A stretch of DNA of 64,000 nucleotides, from NCBI RefSeq assembly GCF_000014285.2, contig NC_008343.2, positions 2,644,435 through 2,708,434 of the forward strand, given 5' to 3'. The position numbers were made by a program, and so were the translations under genes. Under the pieces are notes generated by a model. The model had not been told where the DNA came from, made no database searches, and worked only from the letters and a program-made list of their open reading frames with translations. This document shows positions 54,524 to 63,277 of the stretch, one piece after another; position 1 is the stretch's first letter; each line of letters begins with the position of its first letter. Source of the stretch: Granulibacter bethesdensis CGDNIH1. Its GTDB lineage: Bacteria > Pseudomonadota > Alphaproteobacteria > Acetobacterales > Acetobacteraceae.

Positions 54524-55404
54524 ATTATCGCCATGCTTTCCACGCTGGAAACTTCGCCGATTGCCATAAGCATGCCCTGATGGTCGCATTGCTGACTGCT
54601 CTGCGACAAAAAGAGGCTCCGTTCTTCGTGCTCGATACCCATGCGGGCACCGGCGAGACCCTGCTGACGGACGGACCAGCCGCCCGGACCGGCGAATGGA
54701 GGGAGGGAATCGGTCTGCTGCTGGATGATCCGGCTCCGGTGCTGGCGTCTTATCTGGCACTGGTCACATCATTGGGCATGGAGCGGAGCCTCTATCCCGG
54801 TTCTCCCCTGATTGCCCGCGCCATGCTGCGTCCTCAGGACCGTATGGCGGTGTGTGAACTCCATCCCGAAGATTGCGCCAGCCTCGCCGAGCGGTTCAGA
54901 GGAGACCCCTATTGCGCCATCCATCGCCGTGACGGGTGGAAAGCGCTGGAAACCATGTTGCCTCCGAAAACCGCTTCCTCCGGCGGTGTCCTGCCCAGAC
55001 GCGGCCTGACCCTGATCGATCCGCCTTTCGAGCAACCGGATGAACACCGCCGCCTGGCCGATGCCATGCTGAGGGCGCAACAACGCTTTCCTACCGGCAT
55101 GGTCGCCGGGTGGTATCCGATCAAGGGCGGTGCTCCGGCCCGGTTGCTGCGGCATCAGTTGCAGGATGCCGGGCTGAAACGGGTGCTGATCGCCGAATTA
55201 TTCCTTCACCCGCCCACGGATACGACACGTCTTAACGGAAGTGGCATGGCCATCCTCAACCCACCCTGGCAATTTGGCGATGACGCCCGCGCGATCATGC
55301 AGGCTCTGAAAACCGGATTGAAGGCGTGTGAGATCCGCGTGGATGAATTCGGAACTGATTGTGCGCCTTCTGCCCCGGGGGCCATGGAACATAAAACACA
55401 ATGA
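54520..55404 (+). CDS. rlmJ: 23S rRNA (adenine(2030)-N6)-methyltransferase RlmJ
   Basis: 294 residues. The start MNYRHAFHAGNFADCHKHALMVALL and LDTHAGTGETLL are characteristic, and LIDPPFEQPDEH is the DPPF/Y catalytic motif of N6-adenine methyltransferases. RlmJ methylates A2030 of 23S rRNA using SAM. It overlaps tsaD and gpsA by 4 bp on each side, so the three are co-transcribed. The C-terminal part after residue 275 is divergent. Confidence 0.94.
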   Translation: MNYRHAFHAGNFADCHKHALMVALLTALRQKEAPFFVLDTHAGTGETLLTDGPAARTGEWREGIGLLLDDPAPVLASYLALVTSLGMERSLYPGSPLIARAMLRPQDRMAVCELHPEDCASLAERFRGDPYCAIHRRDGWKALETMLPPKTASSGGVLPRRGLTLIDPPFEQPDEHRRLADAMLRAQQRFPTGMVAGWYPIKGGAPARLLRHQLQDAGLKRVLIAELFLHPPTDTTRLNGSGMAILNPPWQFGDDARAIMQALKTGLKACEIRVDEFGTDCAPSAPGAMEHKTQ

Positions 55405-56372
55405 CGGATGCCGGTTTGAACGATGTTCTGGTTGTCGGTGCCGGTGCGTGGGGCACCGCCCTGGCCATTCAGGCAGCAAGGGCGGGGCGGCGCGTGCGGC
55501 TGTGGGCACGCAGCGAGGAGACAGCCATCCGTTTGCAGAAAACCCGCCACAATCCCCGGCTGCCCGGTATCGTGATACACGACACGGTAACAGTCACTCA
55601 CCAGCTGGATCAAGCCGCCTTCGCCCTGCTGGCTGTGCCGATGCAGCATATGCGGGCGGTCGCACAAAACCTGCCGCCCATGCGACTGATCACCTGCTGC
55701 AAGGGGGTGGAGAGTAAGACCGGACTGTTTCCGCTGGAAATTCTGGCAACCCTGTTTCCCGCTCTGCCCCATGCCGTGCTCAGTGGCCCGAATTTCGCGC
55801 ATGAAGTCGCTGCCGGGCTGCCGGCGGCTTCCGTCATCGCCAGCACGGATGCCGGATTGAGAAGCGATCTTATCCATGCTCTCGGCAGTGCCGGATTCCG
55901 ACTATACGGCAATGCCGATCCTGTCGGTGCGCAGGTGGGCGGCGCAGCCAAAAACGTCATCGCCATCGCCGCAGGGGCCACGATCGGTGCAGGCTTGGGG
56001 GAAAATGCCCGTGCCGCGCTGGTGACCCGCGGCATTGCCGAATTGTCGCGTCTGGCTGTCATGCTGGGGGGGCAGGCCGCAACAGTGGCCGGTTTATCGG
56101 GGCTGGGCGATCTGCTGCTGACCTGTACCGGAAAAGCCAGCCGCAATTTCCGCCTCGGCTTCGCGCTTGGACAAGGGATGGCGCTGGATCAGGCGCTGGC
56201 CACCAGTGAAGGGGTGGTGGAAGGCGTCATGACTGCCCCCGCCTTGCTGCAGCGGGCCGGGCCGGATGCCGATTTGCCAGTCATTTCCGCTGTTGCCGCG
56301 ATGGTCTCCGGCCAAGCCGATTTTCAGGAAGCCATGAGCGCATTGCTGTCCCGTCCGGTCAGAGACGAATAA
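55401..56372 (+). CDS. gpsA: Glycerol-3-phosphate dehydrogenase [NAD(P)+]
   Basis: 323 residues. NAD-binding motif VVGAGAWGTALAIQAARAG, then VLSGPNFAHEVAAGLPAASVIAS and the catalytic lysine region GGAAKNVIAIAAGATIGAGLGENARAALVTRGIAEL with LSGLGDLLLTCTGKASRNFRLG. It reduces dihydroxyacetone phosphate to glycerol-3-phosphate for phospholipid synthesis. It is the last gene of the tsaD-rlmJ-gpsA unit and converges on nth with an 11-bp gap. Confidence 0.97.
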   Translation: MTDAGLNDVLVVGAGAWGTALAIQAARAGRRVRLWARSEETAIRLQKTRHNPRLPGIVIHDTVTVTHQLDQAAFALLAVPMQHMRAVAQNLPPMRLITCCKGVESKTGLFPLEILATLFPALPHAVLSGPNFAHEVAAGLPAASVIASTDAGLRSDLIHALGSAGFRLYGNADPVGAQVGGAAKNVIAIAAGATIGAGLGENARAALVTRGIAELSRLAVMLGGQAATVAGLSGLGDLLLTCTGKASRNFRLGFALGQGMALDQALATSEGVVEGVMTAPALLQRAGPDADLPVISAVAAMVSGQADFQEAMSALLSRPVRDE

Positions 56373-56383
56373 AGCGCTGTGCT

Positions 56384-57085
56384 TTACCTGACAGGCGGCA
56401 CCAGCACCTTGGCCGGGTAACGGCACCATTCTGCCCCCACACATCGCCAGCATTCCGGACGGCGCGCCTTGCAGACATAGCGTCCATGCAAGATCAGCCA
56501 GTGATGCGCCATGCCCAGCCTGTCCGCCGGGATACGCGCCACCAGTGCATCCTCGACCATGCGCGTGGTCTTGCCGGGCGCAATGCCAGTACGGTTACCC
56601 AGCCGAAACACATGCGTATCCACCGCCATGGTCGGCTGATCGAACGCCACGCTCAGCACAACATTCGCGGTCTTGCGGCCAACACCCGGCAGAGATTCCA
56701 GAGCCTCCCGATCGGCAGGAACCTCCCCGCCGAAACGATCCAGCAATTGCTGCGACAAGGCCGCGACATTCCGCGCTTTTGCCTGCCATAGCCCGATGGA
56801 ACGGATATGACGGGCAATCCCTTCCTCCCCCAGCGCCACCATCGAAGCAGGATCGGGGGCCTGTTCAAACAGGCTCCGTGTGGCCTTGTTCACCGCCACA
56901 TCCGTGGTCTGGGCCGACAACACGACCGCAACCAGCAACGTGAAATTGGAGGTGTAGATCAGCTCACTTTTCGGATCTGGATTGGCTTTGGCAAGCGCAT
57001 CCAGAAAACCGATTACCTGCGCCCTGGTCATACGCGGGCTGGCAGAAACAGGATCGGCAGCAGAAAGAGAAGAAGAGGTGGACAT
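56384..57085 (-). CDS. nth: Endonuclease III
   Basis: 233 residues. The helix-hairpin-helix ESLPGVGRKTANVVL with the catalytic Lys, the catalytic Asp in VDTHVFRLGNR, and the C-terminal [4Fe-4S] loop C-x6-C-x2-C-x5-C (CKARRPECWRCVGAEWC) are all present. It removes oxidised pyrimidines and cuts at abasic sites in base-excision repair. A Ser/Pro-rich N-terminal extension of about 18 residues precedes the conserved core, which starts near MTRAQVIGFLDAL. It is divergent from the DUF2244 gene. Confidence 0.97.
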   Translation of the reverse strand: MSTSSSLSAADPVSASPRMTRAQVIGFLDALAKANPDPKSELIYTSNFTLLVAVVLSAQTTDVAVNKATRSLFEQAPDPASMVALGEEGIARHIRSIGLWQAKARNVAALSQQLLDRFGGEVPADREALESLPGVGRKTANVVLSVAFDQPTMAVDTHVFRLGNRTGIAPGKTTRMVEDALVARIPADRLGMAHHWLILHGRYVCKARRPECWRCVGAEWCRYPAKVLVPPVR

Positions 57086-57137
57086 GGAAAGGAAACACCA
57101 CGCGTGACCCGATCATGGCAAGAGGCAGGCAAATGTA

Positions 57138-57701
57138 GTGGCGTTTCAGGACGAAAGCAGGAATGATACGCGCCTTATGTGGCGATTGACGGAAAAAAAC
57201 TCCGACGGGTTTCCGGTCACGGAAGCCATCATTATCCCGCATCGCAGCCTGTCCCGCCGCGGGCTGGCGCTGGTGTGTGGGGGGCTGTGCCTGTTATCCG
57301 GGCTGGGTGTCCTCTTTTCCCTGATGATTCATGCCTGGCCCGTGGCCGGATTTGCCGGGCTGGAAGCCCCGCTGGCCATCGCTGCTTTGCTATGGAATGC
57401 CAGAGCTGTCCGCCAAACCGAGATCGTCACCCTGAGCGGAACTGGTCCCGGCATTGCCCATATCGATGCAAGGGGACGCAGCCGCCATATGAAAATAAGG
57501 CCGGGATGGCTGCGTTTGCGGCTGGAGGAATGTCCGGGGCGCGTGCCGCAACTGATCCTGTCATCCCGTGATGGTGAATTCGAACTGGCACGTTCACTGG
57601 GGGAGGACGAAAAACGCGCCCTGGCGGAAACTCTCCAGGACGCGTTGTACAGGGTTCAGAACCCGGTTTTCGATAATCCCCAGCTTGTTACTGCAGATTA
57701 A
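57138..57701 (+). CDS. DUF2244 integral membrane protein
   Basis: Up to 187 residues; the GTG at 57138 has a purine-rich GGCAGG upstream, and an ATG at 57177 is the alternative. Two hydrophobic helices (LALVCGGLCLLSGLGVLFSLMIHAWPVAGFAGLEAPLAIAALLW) follow EAIIIPHRSLSRRG, and the C-terminal half is soluble (IDARGRSRHMKIRPGWLRLRLEE, ELARSLGEDEKRALAETLQDAL). This is the DUF2244 layout, common in alphaproteobacteria, of unknown function. Its stop overlaps the end of the convergent phosphate transporter gene by 4 bp. Confidence 0.85.
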   Translation: MAFQDESRNDTRLMWRLTEKNSDGFPVTEAIIIPHRSLSRRGLALVCGGLCLLSGLGVLFSLMIHAWPVAGFAGLEAPLAIAALLWNARAVRQTEIVTLSGTGPGIAHIDARGRSRHMKIRPGWLRLRLEECPGRVPQLILSSRDGEFELARSLGEDEKRALAETLQDALYRVQNPVFDNPQLVTAD

Positions 57702-59314
57702 CCGGTAAACATACTGCGGAAAGCCCAGAACAGACCGCCCGCCAGAAGGATCGAGGCAGGCAGGGTCAGCACCCAAGCCATGAGCAGACTGCGCACTGTT
57801 TTCGCCTGCAGGCCGGATCCGTTTGCTGCCATCGTACCCGCCACACCGGATGTCAGCACATGGGTGGTGCTGACCGGCAGGTGATACATATCGGCTGCCT
57901 GAATCAGGCCCATTGCCACGCTTTCAGCAACCGCACCCTGCGCATAAGTCAGATGCTCCTTGCCGATGCGCTCCCCGACCGTCACCACGATGCGACGCCA
58001 GCCGACCATGGTGCCAAGCCCGAGCGCAAGAGCCACACAGACCTTGACCCAGAGGGGAATGAACTGGGTAGCGTTGTTCGCCTGAGCCGTGAAACTCTCG
58101 AAAACCGATTTCTGCTGCGGCGTCAGAGTGGCGGTTTTTTCCACGAACGGCAGGGCATGGCTGATCAGGTAGAAATCATTACGGATATTGCCTGCCTGAT
58201 CATGCGGCACATCGCGCAGTGCAACCCGGCTTTCCAGCTTTGCATTCACATCTTTGATCAAGGCGGCCAGCGCGGATGCCGTATCAGACAGGGCTTTCTT
58301 TTTCTGTATCGCAGCCGTCACCCTGTTGCGGGCCGCATCCAGTGACACGGCAGGAGCATGTCTGGCAGCAGACAGGTCATCAAGTATCTGGACCGTCTGC
58401 AGGGACGAATGGTGCAGCGCGATCAGTTTCTGACCATCAACGGTATGGTTCAGCGCATAAGCCGTGGGAACCGTGCCGATCAGGATCAGCATGATCAGGC
58501 CCATACCTTTCTGACCATCATTGGAGCCATGGCTGAAGCTGACGCCGGTGCAGGTCAGAACCAGCAGAGCACGGATCGGCCAGGGTGGCGGCTGTTTTCC
58601 TTCCGGTGCCTTGTACAAGGTCGGGATTTTCACCAGCCCGCGCAGCAGCAGCATCCCCAGACCAGCCAGCAAAAATCCGGCAACAGGACTGAACAGCAGG
58701 GAACGCAGGACATTCAGAGCCTGTGCCCAGTCCACGCCGCTGGTGCCATTCGGACCGGCCATCAGCTGATTCATCAGACCGACCCCGATAATGGAGCCAA
58801 TCAGAGTATGAGAGGAAGAATTGGGAATACCGACATACCAGGTAGCCAGATTCCACAAAATCGCTGCCACCAGCAGCGCAAATACCATCGCAAATCCGGC
58901 ATCGCTGCCAACCTGAAGGATGAGTTCAACCGGCAGCAAAGAGACGACTGTGAAGGCGACACCACCCGAGGAAGCCAGAACACCCAGGAAGTTCCATATG
59001 CCCGACCAGACCACAGCGAAATGGGCGGGCAGGGAATTGGTATAGATCACTGTCGCCACAGCATTGGCGGTATCGTGAAAACCGTTGACGAATTCAAAGC
59101 CAAGCGCAATCGCCAGAGCAATCCCGAGCAGAACAAAGGGCAGAGCAGTGGGATAACTGACACCCTCAAGATCATTCGACAGATGAAAAGCGGCATATAC
59201 GACACCAATAACCAGCAGCAGGCTGACGATAATCCCGGTCAGCTGCCCGGCTTTGCTTGTTGTCGGCATAACCATGTCTGTACCATTCTGGGTTGGGTTC
59301 CACCCGGACATCAT
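57698..59314 (-). CDS. Inorganic phosphate transporter, PiT family
   Basis: 538 residues with about ten hydrophobic helices. The duplicated PiT signature is visible: GFEFVNGFHDTANAVATVIYT near residue 74-94 and AESVAMGLIQAADMYHLPVSTTHVLTSGVAG near the C-terminus. PIPNSS-type GIPNSSSHTLIGSIIG is also present. It is a low-affinity, ion-coupled phosphate (or metal-phosphate) importer. A large cytoplasmic loop with coiled-coil character (about 300-400) divides the halves. Several start codons lie close together (MMSGW, MVMPTT). Nothing like a clear Pho box is seen upstream. Confidence 0.94.
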   Translation of the reverse strand: MMSGWNPTQNGTDMVMPTTSKAGQLTGIIVSLLLVIGVVYAAFHLSNDLEGVSYPTALPFVLLGIALAIALGFEFVNGFHDTANAVATVIYTNSLPAHFAVVWSGIWNFLGVLASSGGVAFTVVSLLPVELILQVGSDAGFAMVFALLVAAILWNLATWYVGIPNSSSHTLIGSIIGVGLMNQLMAGPNGTSGVDWAQALNVLRSLLFSPVAGFLLAGLGMLLLRGLVKIPTLYKAPEGKQPPPWPIRALLVLTCTGVSFSHGSNDGQKGMGLIMLILIGTVPTAYALNHTVDGQKLIALHHSSLQTVQILDDLSAARHAPAVSLDAARNRVTAAIQKKKALSDTASALAALIKDVNAKLESRVALRDVPHDQAGNIRNDFYLISHALPFVEKTATLTPQQKSVFESFTAQANNATQFIPLWVKVCVALALGLGTMVGWRRIVVTVGERIGKEHLTYAQGAVAESVAMGLIQAADMYHLPVSTTHVLTSGVAGTMAANGSGLQAKTVRSLLMAWVLTLPASILLAGGLFWAFRSMFTG

Positions 59315-59431
59315 GCTTTCGCTTTCACATCGATATGCTGCAACGGAAAAGCATATCCATCGAAGATATTGTAAGATTGTTTAGTGACACATTGCGATGG
59401 ATCAAAAAGCACCGGAGATTTTTGACTCTGG

Positions 59432-59470
59432 AAAAGACAGGCTTTTTTCAGGTCCGTTATTCTGTCTTTT
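59432..59470 (-). terminator. Weak terminator-like hairpin after hemJ
   Basis: AAAAGACAG (59432-59440) pairs with CTGTCTTTT (59462-59470) over 9 bp around a 21-nt loop, 27 bp past the hemJ stop. The T run is part of the stem, so it is less certain than the others. Confidence 0.4.
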
Positions 59471-59496
59471 GAAGACAAAAATGACCTTCCACCCGA

Positions 59497-59949
59497 TCAG
59501 AAAGGTCTTACGATCACCATCGTTACGATGATCAGCATCAGAAGAGTCGGAACTTCATTGGCAATTCTGTAAAATCTGTGCGTCCGTGTGTTGCGGTCTT
59601 CCAGAAAATCACGCCGCCATTTCGACATCGCGCCATGAAAACCGCTCATCAGCAGCACACAAAGCAGTTTGACATGCCACCAGCCGCGGCTCCAGTCGAT
59701 AACACCGGGCGTCAGCACAAGAAGAATTCCAAATAACCATGTCGCCATCATCGCCGGATTGATGATCTGCTTCAGCAAACGACGCTCCATGATCTTGAAA
59801 CGTTCGCTTTCCTCGCTCCCGCGCTTTAATCCGCAATGATAGACATACAGTCGGGGCAGATAAAACAAACCAGCCATCCAGGCGATCATGCTGGCGATAT
59901 GGGCCGTTTTGATCCACAGATAAAAAGGGGTCAGAAATGAAACGGTCAT
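59497..59949 (-). CDS. hemJ: Protoporphyrinogen IX oxidase HemJ
   Basis: 150 residues with four hydrophobic helices. KTAHIASMIAWMAGLFYLPRLYVYH holds the conserved histidine, followed by KIMERRLLKQIINPAMMATWLFG and WWHVKLLCVLLMSGFHG, which match HemJ (UPF0093). HemJ oxidises protoporphyrinogen IX in many alphaproteobacteria that lack HemG and HemY. It overlaps the HAD gene by 4 bp and belongs to the hemH-HAD-hemJ unit, which suits its place just before ferrochelatase in the pathway. Confidence 0.94.
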   Translation of the reverse strand: MTVSFLTPFYLWIKTAHIASMIAWMAGLFYLPRLYVYHCGLKRGSEESERFKIMERRLLKQIINPAMMATWLFGILLVLTPGVIDWSRGWWHVKLLCVLLMSGFHGAMSKWRRDFLEDRNTRTHRFYRIANEVPTLLMLIIVTMVIVRPF

Positions 59950-60638
59950 GCTGTCACCGTGCTATCCACCTGCATCCGTTGCCGGAATAACACCGGCAGT
60001 TCGGACAAGGCCCTGAACACTGTAGCGCCTTCCGCTTTCAGGGCTGCACCATCGCCATACGGTGCGAAACCCAGAACCTCCATACCGGCAGCATGCGCAC
60101 CGCGTGAGCCAGGGATACTGTCTTCCACCACAACACATGCCTCAGCTGGAATGCCCGCATCGGCCGCCGCAGCCAGAAATACATCCGGGGCAGGTTTCGG
60201 TTTGAGGGAACCTCCCGGCCCGCCGCTGAAAGTCCGGCCTTCTGTCAGATAGCTAAGACCGGTCCGAGCAAATTTGACGGCCATTTCTGCCTGGGAACTG
60301 TTGGAGGCAACCCGCCATTCCAGACCCAGCGCCGCCATCCCCTCCAGAACCTCTTTTGCCCCCGGCACAGGGACGGATTCCGTTTCCAGTGCTTTCAGCA
60401 ACGCGCTTGCCAAGGCCGGGCGCCAGCCGGGCGACACCGGACGGCCCAGCATTTTTTCGATCAGGGGCACCATATCAATCAACGACATGCCCAGAAAAAT
60501 ACGGTGTGCCTCATCAGGCGTCATCGGCAACCCTTCTTCGGTCAGGCTGGCTGCCACAACACGGGAAGCAATGGTTTCGCTGTCGATCAGCACGCCATCA
60601 CAATCGAAGATCACCATGCGCAGAGGTACTGTTCTCAT
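59946..60638 (-). CDS. HAD-superfamily hydrolase (beta-phosphoglucomutase/phosphatase type)
   Basis: 230 residues. The nucleophile motif is RMVIFDCDGVLIDSETIA, motif II RVASNSS and the motif III/IV region KPKPAPDVFLAAAADAGIPAEACVVVEDSIPGSRGAHAAG, with a cap domain between I and II. Such enzymes hydrolyse small phosphate esters in the cytoplasm; the substrate is not evident. It overlaps hemH and hemJ by 4 bp each, so its expression is tied to late haem synthesis, which could be accidental or functional. Confidence 0.92.
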   Translation of the reverse strand: MRTVPLRMVIFDCDGVLIDSETIASRVVAASLTEEGLPMTPDEAHRIFLGMSLIDMVPLIEKMLGRPVSPGWRPALASALLKALETESVPVPGAKEVLEGMAALGLEWRVASNSSQAEMAVKFARTGLSYLTEGRTFSGGPGGSLKPKPAPDVFLAAAADAGIPAEACVVVEDSIPGSRGAHAAGMEVLGFAPYGDGAALKAEGATVFRALSELPVLFRQRMQVDSTVTA

Positions 60639-61768
60639 GCAGCATCTTCCTGTTCACCATGGGGGCAATCACGATGAATACGCGGGCAGACACGGCCCCC
60701 TGCAAAACTGCACAAACCAGGTCCATGCTCTCTCACCCGCCTTACCAGCCCGGCCAGAGAGTCGATAAATTCCGGATCGGAATTCTGCGTAGGCACCCGG
60801 AAATAACCCTTGATGTTTTTTCCGTGTGCCAATTCCGCATACTCGACATCGAGTTCAACCAGCGTTTCCGAATGTTCGCTGACGAAGGCAATCGGCACTA
60901 CCAGCACCGCAACCCCATCCTCTACCGCCCGATCAATCGCTTCTTCCGTCGAGGGGCCCAGCCAGACCTGCGGCGTGGCGCGGGACTGATAGCAGATCTG
61001 ATGATCAAGACCGGGTATATTCATAGCCCGCAGAACGGCTGCCGTGCTCCGCTCCACCTGAAACTGATAAGGATCGCCTTTTTTGACGATGACCTCCGGC
61101 AGACCATGCGCCGAGAATAACAGCCGTAAAGGCACGTCATCCGGCAGGGTGTTGCGGGCTTCATCATACGCTTTCCGCACCAAAGCCGCTGTTGCGGAAG
61201 CAAAATCACGATCACTGTGATAGCAGCACAGGGAAAAGGTCTGCTTTGCCAACCCTGCTGCAGCGGCGGCTTCCCGCCAGTCTGTCAGCGAACTGCCCGT
61301 CGTCGTTGTGGAATATTGCGGATAGAGCGGCAGCAGGATAATTTCGTCCGGGTCCCAGTCTTTCACTTCCCGCACTGTTTCATGGGCAAACGGGTGCCAG
61401 TATCGCATGGCAATGAAACAGCGGGCCTCGAATTCCGGTAAAGCCTGTTCCAGCGTGCGTGCCTGTTCCTGTGTCAGCTCCAGCAGCGGAGATTTGCCGC
61501 CTAGCAGCGCATAATTCTCGCTGGCCGGTTTGACACGCGCTTTCGCGATAATTCTCGCCAGAATGGGGCGGACGAAAAACGGGACCCTCAGAATGGCGGG
61601 ATCTTTGAATAAATTCAGCAGAAAGGGCCGGATGGCGGCCGGGCTGTCCGGGCCGCCAAGGTTGAACAGCACCACCGCAAGCTTGCGCCGCTTGCCCGAT
61701 CCAACAGGCGGAAGAGAGTCATCATGCGGGGAGGGCGGGGTACAGGAAACATTGCTGATCATTGGCAT
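60635..61768 (-). CDS. hemH: Ferrochelatase
   Basis: 377 residues. LAVVLFNLGGPDSPAAIRPFLLNLFKDPAI opens the fold; LPLYPQYSTTTTGSS and the active-site LLFSAHGLPEVIVKKGDPY follow, with YCYQSR-like ICYQSRATPQVWLGPSTEE and VPIAFVSEHSETLVELD. It inserts iron into protoporphyrin IX. Three cysteines near the C-terminus (CSFAGGRVCPRIHRDC) suggest a [2Fe-2S] site, as seen in several alphaproteobacterial ferrochelatases. It heads the hemH-HAD-hemJ unit and lies 65 bp after a DEAD-box helicase gene. Confidence 0.96.
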   Translation of the reverse strand: MPMISNVSCTPPSPHDDSLPPVGSGKRRKLAVVLFNLGGPDSPAAIRPFLLNLFKDPAILRVPFFVRPILARIIAKARVKPASENYALLGGKSPLLELTQEQARTLEQALPEFEARCFIAMRYWHPFAHETVREVKDWDPDEIILLPLYPQYSTTTTGSSLTDWREAAAAAGLAKQTFSLCCYHSDRDFASATAALVRKAYDEARNTLPDDVPLRLLFSAHGLPEVIVKKGDPYQFQVERSTAAVLRAMNIPGLDHQICYQSRATPQVWLGPSTEEAIDRAVEDGVAVLVVPIAFVSEHSETLVELDVEYAELAHGKNIKGYFRVPTQNSDPEFIDSLAGLVRRVREHGPGLCSFAGGRVCPRIHRDCPHGEQEDAA

Positions 61769-61833
61769 GGCTTCGCAAGTGTTGTCCCGTACCCGACCGG
61801 TAAGTCAATCAGGCAAGTTGAGCGGAGTGAAAA

Positions 61834-63042
61834 TCAGGCCGCATTGCGCCAGCGCGGACGATGACGGCGCGCCTGCGGCTGCTTGCGCGGTTCTTCAGCC
61901 GGAAGATCACTTTCGACACCACCGGCAACCGACATTTTCACGCGGGTGAGCTTCTCGATAGCTTTCAGGAACGGACGCTCGCTGCCGTCACAGAAGGAAA
62001 TCGCGATCCCTCTCTGTCCAGCCCGCGCCGTGCGGCCGATACGATGGACATAGCTTTCCGGCTCGTTCGGCAGTTCGAAATTGACGACATGCGACACACC
62101 GGCAACGTCGATCCCACGCGCGGCGATATCGGTGGCCACCAGAACCCGGGCCTCTCCGCTACGAAAACGCTCCAGAGCGCGCTGACGAGCATTTTGGCTT
62201 TTGTTGCCATGAATGGCATCGGCCGGAATACCGGATTCTTCCAGATGTTCAGCGACGCGATTGGCACCATGCTTGGTACGGGTAAACACGATGACCTTTT
62301 CCAACGCCCGATCCGCCAGCAGACGGGTCAACAGCACGCGCTTGCCGGTGCTTTCGATAAAATGAACATGCTGGGCAATCCGGTCGGGAGTCGGCTCCTC
62401 CACCGCGATCCGCACGCGCGCGGGATTACGCAGCAGCCCTTCTGCCAGACGTCCGATTTCACCGGGCATGGTGGCTGAGAACAACAGGGATTGCCGCTTT
62501 TCCGGCAGGGAGGCCAGAACCTTGCGGATGTCGCGCATAAAGCCGAGATCAAGCATCCGGTCCGCTTCATCCAGAACGAAATGCGACACCTGATCCAGCA
62601 GCAGTTCATTGGTGCTCATCAGATCACAGATACGGCCCGGCGTGCCGATCACGATATCGGCACCGCGCTGCATGCGCTGCACCTGCGGCTTGCGGCCAAC
62701 GCCACCCAGAATCAGAACACGGCGAATCGGCAGCTCACCACCCAGCATGCGCAGATTATCGTCAATCTGCACGGCCAGTTCACGGGTCGGGGCCAGAATC
62801 AGAGCGCGGGTTGAAAAGGCCCGCGGACGCTCCCGTTTCTGCATCAGGTGCTGCAATAAAGGCAGGGAAAAAGCCGCCGTCTTGCCGGTTCCAGTCTGGG
62901 CGATCCCCAGCAGGTCACGTCCTTCCAGCAAAGGAGGAATGGCACCGGCCTGAATCGGGGTCGGCTTGTGGAAACTGGCCGCCTGAAGCGCCTGAAGAAT
63001 AGGCTCGGCCAGTCCAAAACTATCAAATGTCACGTCTGTCAC
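61834..63042 (-). CDS. DEAD-box ATP-dependent RNA helicase, RhlE-like
   Basis: About 402 residues from the GTG at 63042, chosen because CTGGAG lies six bases upstream; an ATG at 63081 gives 13 more. Helicase motifs run in order: Q motif (PTPIQAGAIPPLL), AQTGTGKTAAF, PTRELAVQ, TPGRICDLM, VLDEADRMLDLGF, FSATMP, VATDIAARGIDV and YVHRIGRTARAG. The C-terminal tail is basic (RKQPQARRHRPRWRNAA). It unwinds structured RNA in ribosome assembly or decay. The leader upstream contains a palindrome, which may matter for its own regulation. Confidence 0.95.
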   Translation of the reverse strand: MTDVTFDSFGLAEPILQALQAASFHKPTPIQAGAIPPLLEGRDLLGIAQTGTGKTAAFSLPLLQHLMQKRERPRAFSTRALILAPTRELAVQIDDNLRMLGGELPIRRVLILGGVGRKPQVQRMQRGADIVIGTPGRICDLMSTNELLLDQVSHFVLDEADRMLDLGFMRDIRKVLASLPEKRQSLLFSATMPGEIGRLAEGLLRNPARVRIAVEEPTPDRIAQHVHFIESTGKRVLLTRLLADRALEKVIVFTRTKHGANRVAEHLEESGIPADAIHGNKSQNARQRALERFRSGEARVLVATDIAARGIDVAGVSHVVNFELPNEPESYVHRIGRTARAGQRGIAISFCDGSERPFLKAIEKLTRVKMSVAGGVESDLPAEEPRKQPQARRHRPRWRNAA

Positions 63043-63150
63043 AGTCGTCTCCAGCCGGCATATGCATGCCGGATCGGTCACGATCCACGCGCGATGCTGG
63101 AACGGGACAGGTCATCTATGGATCGTTCAGGAAACGCCAACCCTTGCAGG

Positions 63151-63169
63151 ACCTTGCCTGCAGGCAGGT
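63151..63169. repeat. Palindrome in the leader of the helicase gene
   Basis: ACCTTGCCTGCAGGCAGGT reads nearly the same on both strands (two mismatched positions). It lies about 110 bp upstream of the helicase start in a 196-bp spacer with no gene. It could fold in RNA or bind a dimeric regulator; neither can be shown here. Confidence 0.35.
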
Positions 63170-63277
63170 CGGCTCGACAGGTCTGACTTATCGCGCGCAG
63201 CGAACGATGCGGGCTTCATGCGCCGGAGAAGGGCCTGAAAGCAAGTCTCTTGAGAAAGTGGCTGTTGCCCGGATTCG

